Assembly: GCA_017562135.1 (NCBI GenBank)
Contig: QEYB01001046.1
Coordinates: 1,612,001-1,676,000, forward strand
DNA length: 64,000 nt
Source of the DNA: Dipylidium caninum
Taxonomy: Eukaryota > Platyhelminthes > Cestoda > Cyclophyllidea > Dipylidiidae
Direction of reading: 5' to 3'
The notes under the pieces were generated by a model, which was not told the origin of the DNA, ran no database searches, and worked only from the letters and a program-made list of their open reading frames with translations. Positions 58,186-64,000 of the stretch are shown here, in pieces; the first letter of the stretch is position 1; every line of letters starts with the position of its first letter. The translations under genes were made by a program, and so were the position numbers.

Positions 58186-61100
58186 CTAATTGGCAAATAG
58201 TGACGTAGAGAAGGCACCATTCAGTGGATGAAATTCTTCATATTTTAAATTTGTTGTATCAAAAATGGAAGTTGTACCGTCACTCTTCCCCACGGCCATT
58301 AGGGAATCCCTAATGTCGGATAAGATTTCGAAAAAATAGGGTTATTTAACAGTTCACGTATATTTGTAGCCAATAAGCCTTCTATTTTTTTGTAGTCACT
58401 TATATTAAACATATCTTGGCATCTTATGCTGTGCCAGACCTTACGGCAATACGATTGTTACAAAATGCGAAGGAAGGGAATTGAAAATTTGTACTTAAAT
58501 GCAAAATAATCAAAGAAATTTTCTACGTATTCGCAAAAAGGATTAGATCTTGTAAACACCGACTAGAAGAAACTGTCCGACTTTGGAATGTGTAGTAAAA
58601 TTACTAGTCTATTCAGATAATCACCCCGTCATTTGTGGAAAATTAATAAAAATAGTTCTTATATCATATGCACACACCTTCACAGACGAGCACCTGATGG
58701 TGATGGAAAAGACGCAAAACAGGCGGGGTTATGATGCAAGCAGGAGTAACCACTTCAGAAAAATCTGCGTTGGCACATACTTTTGCCTTCAAAGGCTCAC
58801 GGAATCAGTGGAATCGTCTATGATAATTGCACCTCATCATAGCAGCTACTGAATACAAAGGGGAAGGCAAATTCACCCCAGTCATTGTCGATAGCTATTC
58901 ACTTAGAGTGTAGAAAAGTTTATTTTGAAGTAGTTGGGTAATTGACGTGCATTTGCCTATTTTCGGGGAAATTGAAAGGGCATAGCTTGCACCCGAGTGT
59001 TTAGGTTCTTCCCACCCAAGACAGGTGCAAATGACGGTCAAAGTAACGTTGTACAAGACGGCCCCGACACAATACTCCTGTTTAGGCTAAATTGTTCACA
59101 ATGACTTACGAGCTATCGTTGAAGGCCATACAAAAGGTGGGATTAGCGGTGTTCTTCTCGGTATGACACTGCAACACACAGCATTTGGTAAGTCTGCAGC
59201 ATCCATCATCGTTATAGGCGTCGTCGTCATCGCCATCGCAATGAAGGCCGTAGAAGGCAACTGAACCTCGAGCCGAGGCGCACGCCAGGAGTTGGGAATG
59301 TTGGCCACTGTGGCGAGACTTTTTGCACGGGGGAAAAGGAGGTCGAAGATTTGACCCTCCTCAGTGCCCCCTACGCATAAACGAGTGCGCTCGAGAATGT
59401 TGTAAATCTGCAAAAGATGCATATTTACGTAAAGTCTACTCATCACTGCGAACTACTTCCGCTTTAGTCGGTTATCCGGCCATCACAATACCAAACGCAC
59501 AGACCTTCCAGGGGATAATGAAAATACAACCTTGAGTCCATATGTGATAGGAAAATTTCTGGCAAGATTGCGTTACTGGGGCTGAACCAACGCCATAACT
59601 CGAAAACGAGGCGAGAAAATCTTCCACTTGGTGTAAGTATTGGTACGTTACTGGTGATGAAAAGGCTCCCCATACTTTTGAGACTACTCCAAATGCTCTT
59701 GTGCACCTTAATGGCAACGTCAATGCATTGTATTGGAAAAGAAGACTTCTTACTGAGTATTATGAAACTGGATGCTACTTTTATATTTTAAGTAGGCAAC
59801 CCACATGAATACCAGGAAAGGCTCCACCGACAGCGACTAGGTTTCGGTGAAAAGGACTCCAGGCCACACAGTGGATGGGTGCAGAGTATCTTGCTAGGGC
59901 ATACTGAACCGGCGACGGAAGAGCGTGTGCGAATTCGGCGGCTGAAAACAAACAAACACTTCGTTTGCTGAGGCTATTGGGAAAAGTATTAAGTGACCCT
60001 GCTCATCTTCCCTACCATCTCTGTCCAAGTCGCCCAGAAATATACGCGGCCTATAAATCCTCTGGTTCTTCTAAGAAATCAATGTGCCCCAGAATGCTAT
60101 TTTGTCTACGGCTGTCTGATTTTCTCTACTTCGAATTTAAAACTTTCGTATCGTTTTCACTAAGACAACGAGCAAGGTAAATTCTACGCGAAAAAATGGT
60201 GTCGCCTTAAAGTACCTCCGGGACAAATGAATTGGATAGAAGAGGAAAAAAAAATCCAAAGTGTACTAGACTTTAATCATGACATTTTCGTTGCACTTTC
60301 TGGAGATAAGAGCGCATCAAAGAGATGACAACCCGATAACTACGGTTCCATTGGAGAAAATTATGAGATTCAAGTGGTCCCGTTTGGAGTAAGTAAGAAC
60401 ACTCTTTACTCCATTTTGATCTCAGTAGTAGAAGTCAATAATCGCACATCATGCCTATCTAATGAGGAGAAAAAAAAAACAAATGGGTTCACGTTTTAGC
60501 TCAATCGTCTTACCGGAGGAAGGGGGAGTCCAGTCGGGCACTTCGACGTGCGCTACCAACACTCCACCACTCTCGGTGCCAAGGAGAATGAGGGGGAAGG
60601 CGAAAGAGCGGACGACAGTTCGCCTCAGTGAGATGTGGAGAAAAAGCCACAGCTGCAATTCCAACCGGCCACGTCGCGGACTTCTCTGTCCCAGCGCTCT
60701 GCACCACGCCGAGATCCCTCCTATTATCCCCGACACAGGCGTCCCCCGGTGGCGCACATAACTGGTCCTTTCCAGTAATTTGATAACTGTGATTAGTAGA
60801 GCAGATAAAATGTGGGGGACGAGGGCCTGATTCCAGTAAACTTTACAGGCGAATTAGATTTTGAGTAAATATGTTCGGTCGGTGTGCCTCGGCCTGCCTA
60901 AAAATGACTAACAGTTTCGTGGGAGTTTCTTTGTAAAACAGTTTGCCCAGAATGTATCGTTATGTGTAACTCAGCGCTCATAATCTTTCAAGATAATTGC
61001 CTATTCGAATTAATCAAGTCAAAGTGTATCATGGTTTTGTTAATATGCTAATCGTGAGAGCATTTATCAAGGCAACGCTTCAATAGAGATCTTAAGCAGA

Positions 61101-63018
61101 CTGTACAACTGGTTTTATGTTATTCATTCTCAGCCAAATCCACTTATCCAGATGCCCATGTTTTGTTGACATGGACAATTAATAAGGATTACCTAGTTTA
61201 CATTCACTAATGTTAACTCTAAAAAGATTCCAGTTGACTTGAGAAAGGCCTATATAACAGTAGCAAAGTGCTGATCCAAAAAGGGTAAAATATCGGGAAG
61301 TGGAAATCTTATTGGCCACACTAAGAAATACAATCCTCAAGACGCAAATAACATAACACAATCCTGTTCTATCTATCTCTCACGGAAATAAATCCATGAG
61401 AAGTGAAGATGCTCCAGTTTGGGATACTATCGGCAGTATCAAGTCTCACAAAATGAAATTCACTTTACAGAAATTTGTTGACTAAAAATATCATTGTCTT
61501 GGTAACCTATAAATTTCTATCGCTGTGCACTTTACTTCGAAACGTAGAGAAAACTGTCAGTGCTTTTGGTCCATACCAGTGATATCCAATCAGGCAGTCC
61601 ATGCAAGTAATACTAACAAAGACTAATAAAGCAGACTTAATTTCCAGTCTGTTCTAAAGACGAACTTCACGAATACTCAATAGTTAGGACTAACACTTTG
61701 ATTGGCTTCAAAGTAAACCCTCGATAAATGCGTCCTTTGAAAGTTCCAGCAAATGATTCGACCGTCAGCTCCGGCCGTCAATAAATGATGATCCGCAGCA
61801 ACGCTAGAAGCGTAGGCATTGGGACCGCTTTGTGAAATCCAAAACAGCCGGTTAACTGCATCCTGATGCCCACCTTCGACAGGGCCGCATGACGCAATAG
61901 GACTGCTGTACTCGTTCGACAAACTCCAAATCATTAAATCGCCTATGAACAGTTATGTATTGTTGTTTATAAGACGGTGACGGCCACAAAGGTTTAATCT
62001 TGTAAAGAAGAAAGGCTTTAAGTTTCGAACTATTCATTTTTCTGTAAGAAGTGGCAAAAATAGCACGGTATATGTATATTACATTTCTTAAAGTTATGGC
62101 CAAATGTGTTTGTACTGAAACATAACATAAATTTAAAATTCGGATTAAAATAACGTGGAGTCCAAATCTAACGAAATCGTTACCAGAAACAGTTCCACAC
62201 CCAACAAGGGACGGATTCTCAGTGCAAAATGCCACTGTGTTCACGCAGGAAGATGTCTCAAATATGTAATCGGGTTTGTCAGTATCAACAACACGTTTAG
62301 TGACGTTCCATAATGCTATGTTTGTGGTGTGCATGCACCAGGTTTCATGGAAATTATGACCATATCTTCAGTTATTTTAATTAAGGAACGAATAACTTAA
62401 TAAAAAGTGCTAACATGTTAACAAATTTTTGATCCGCAAGGTTCTGACTCAATTCTAATGCACAAACTATAAGAAATGAGGTTATTATTTTCAAATCTAA
62501 TCACCAGCATAACAGTCGCCTAAAAACCAAAAAAAAGTATTTATATTCTTAGGGTGTTGTTACAAAGGATACGCGACCGCCACCACGGAACCGATGGAAT
62601 TCCATGCAACATCGGTACAGCAGAACTAAAACGCCCCCTGAACACAGGTACAGCACAAAATACCTACATTCCCTGAAATGGAGCCATGCTTCAATTGTAA
62701 AATTGGCTCTGATAATTCATCAAGAGAGGAAATATTGTTATCTTGGTTACGGCAGTCCCAGATCCTGCTGCATAAATTACGTTCCAAACAAGTGCAGATA
62801 AGAGGAGTAACATAATCAAGAAATCGGACAAGATCGGTTTTATCATAACAAAATTGATCGAAGGCGTTCATGTCGAAGCCGTAATCGTCAGTCTGAGTCT
62901 AGGACAATGTCATAAAAAAAAACTCAGTAGTCCAACTAGACTTGAATGATGTCGTAGACTTTGGTTTCCACGGCTAAACACAGAGTAGGGATCCGTTTGC
63001 GTGCATTTCGATGAGAAA
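58186..63018 (-). CDS. DYNC2I2: Cytoplasmic dynein-2 intermediate chain 2 (WDR34), 5' end missing
   Basis: DYNC2I2 binds the dynein-2 heavy chain through a C-terminal WD40 propeller and acts in retrograde transport in cilia. Exons, 5' to 3': 62942-63018, 62668-62898, 62564-62625, 62184-62365, 61719-61942, 60493-60761, 59813-59941, 59577-59683 (tentative), 59309-59407, 59110-59168 and 58186-58309. Matches to human WDR34 run in order: MNAFDQF (human HAFDGF), VAWNSIGSVVAVAY (SWNSTGSVVACAY), VNTVAFCTENPSLVGCGTVS, DHHLLTAGADGRIICW, VGIAAVAFSPHL, LLGTESGGVL, APIHCVAWSPFHRNLVAVGG, CVGGTEEGQIFDL, CMAFNDSS and MAVGKSDGTTSIFD, ending in TAG. Junction phases agree except inside 60493-60761, where one extra base is present. 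The first coding exon was not found. Confidence 0.87.
60493..60761 (-). CDS. DYNC2I2: DYNC2I2 exon with an apparent one-base frame slip
   Basis: The first half reads VGIAAVAFSPHL and CRPLF in one frame (human VGATAVAFSSFDPRLF); the second half reads LILLGTESGGVL in the next frame (human ILGTEGGF). The change falls at or beside a run of five G on the plus strand (60592-60596). Removing one base of the run restores a continuous LF-LPLILLGTESGG reading, and it also makes the exon length fit the phase 0 start and phase 1 end required by its neighbours. No GT-AG pair can explain the shift. It may be an assembly error, an allele, or a damaged gene. Confidence 0.75.
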
Positions 63019-63644
63019 CTGCAAAACATGAAAGCAACTAACTCTCCATGCATCACCATACAATAATACAAAGTTATACGGGCAAAACTAAAAAAAGTTT
63101 GATCCGTGGTGCTGTTGCAAAGGTGTTGGCAACCAATAGAAGCGAACTACACATTAACAGATAACTTTAAGTCTACACACTCATGCGTATCAGTTCACTT
63201 AACTATGAGTCTTATAAACTATAACTAGTGTACTAACATTATCTTAGGCCTTTCTGGTATGATACTTATGCAAAAAGGTGATTGATCCACTCGGTCCATC
63301 GATGGTACCACTTATCACTATTCTTTCAACAGCGTCTTTGCTCAGCAAATATTTTGATGCGGTAAAAGTCGTTAACCTACAATGCTATATAGTTTTCAGT
63401 TCAGCGCAATGTTTCAATTGCTAGACGCGTATGCAACATTAATTTTTAAGGTATTTACAGCAGTAAATAAAAAGTTGCTAATAACTTATTTCATAAATTT
63501 GTTATATCTTATTTTGGCGCAGTATCAGCTTGTATATGCCACGTGAACAACTTCTATTAGCATACTCTTGCTTATATGTTTATATGTAATTAGCGCACTT
63601 CACTTTGTTATTAGTTCATGTGTGGTTTCTAGGTTTCTGCAATC
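63019..63644. other. Interval between divergent DYNC2I2 and the 63.6-kb gene
   Basis: This AT-rich stretch of about 625 bp must contain the missing first exon(s) of DYNC2I2 and probably a promoter region serving both directions. A minus-strand open stretch at about 63255-63385 (containing SKYLLSKDAVERIVISGT) shows no similarity to WDR34 and is not called. Confidence 0.4.
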
Positions 63645-63874
63645 ATGGGCCATTCCGCGATACACCGAAGCCCTAAGCAGAAGAAACAATTAAGTGACGA
63701 TCGCAGGGGATATTTAATTCCTTCATTTTATTGGCGCGAGTCTCTGTCAGTCAAACTCAACTTCCACTCGTCCCCGGTCATGAAGTTCATACAAGCCAAC
63801 CATGATAAAAAAAATTTAACAGAATTTGTAATAATAGAAATTAACTCTACAAATGGAAATACGCTCACATTTGC
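63645..63874 (+). CDS. Probable first coding exon of an unidentified gene
   Basis: I do not recognise this protein. An ATG at 63645, preceded by TTTCTAG and GTTTCTGCAATC, opens 76 codons plus two bases, to a good donor (GTGAGT) at 63875; the frame would stop just after it. The peptide is basic at first (HRSPKQKKQ), then holds IPSFYWRESLSVKLNF and LTEFVIIEINSTNG, with no signal peptide or membrane segment. The start lies head to head with DYNC2I2. TTTCTAG just before the ATG could be a cis or trans splice acceptor. The gene continues beyond the window. The opposite strand is also open here, so strand choice rests on the ATG and the donor. Confidence 0.4.
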
Positions 63875-64000
63875 GTGAGTAATATCCAAACGTGTATATC
63901 GTCGAGAAGTATAAACCTTGTTGCAGTCTACTCCACGCTTTGCATTCTGGATAACATTCATAAAGTTTTGTTGAGCACCAAATGTGCTGATGATTATTTT

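Noticed and set aside
59169..59308. Frameshift in DYNC2I2
   Set aside because: The frame change is explained by an intron with a good acceptor (GTGTTGCAG) and matching phase 0 at both ends; the joined protein has the expected spacing to WDR34.
1..64000. tRNA, rRNA and CRISPR features
   Set aside because: GGTTCGA-like words occur only inside coding or unrelated contexts without a cloverleaf, and no rRNA signature or spaced repeat array was seen.

Overview
This is nuclear DNA from an animal. Four conserved protein-coding genes can be reconstructed, all split by many GT-AG introns, plus one single-pass membrane-protein exon and the probable first exon of another gene. The style points to a flatworm (fluke or tapeworm). 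PDCL has introns of 33-40 bp, DYNC2I2 begins with introns of 42-43 bp, and introns lengthen from the 5' to the 3' end of the genes, a pattern described for schistosomes. The taxon is an inference. I saw no rRNA, tRNA, CRISPR array or intact transposon gene.

Left block (1-15.55 kb, minus strand). UNC79, the large regulatory subunit of the NALCN sodium-leak channel complex, runs from about 12.8 kb to the left edge and continues beyond it; 23 exons with agreeing reading phases cover roughly the N-terminal part of the protein. Upstream on the same strand lies a complete PDCL (phosducin-like protein, a G-beta/CCT co-chaperone) in seven exons.

Middle (15.55-53.5 kb). There is little recognisable coding sequence. 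The exception is a minus-strand exon at 42.2-43.4 kb encoding a Cys-rich ectodomain end, a Thr-rich stalk, one membrane helix and a long cytoplasmic tail ending in a PDZ-type motif. The rest is an AT-rich stretch (15.6-17.8 kb), a long stretch of higher GC with simple repeats and four C/G runs of exactly 11, and an A-rich, strand-asymmetric stretch (50.9-52.15 kb). Many frames of 100-190 codons are open here, but none shows family signatures or splice support.

Right block (53.5-64 kb). GLYCTK (glycerate kinase, plus strand, eight exons) and DYNC2I2/WDR34 (dynein-2 intermediate chain, minus strand) converge tail to tail across 283 bp, with overlapping opposite poly(A)-signal hexamers between them. 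DYNC2I2 shows a one-base frame slip at a G5 run. An unidentified plus-strand gene starts at 63.6 kb, divergent from DYNC2I2.

The genes do not form a pathway: they serve neuronal excitability, G-protein assembly, serine/fructose metabolism and ciliary transport. I found no clearly new multi-gene system. The most unusual items are the altered motifs in the glycerate kinase MOFRL region, the intron-length gradient, the unidentified membrane protein and the near gene-free middle.
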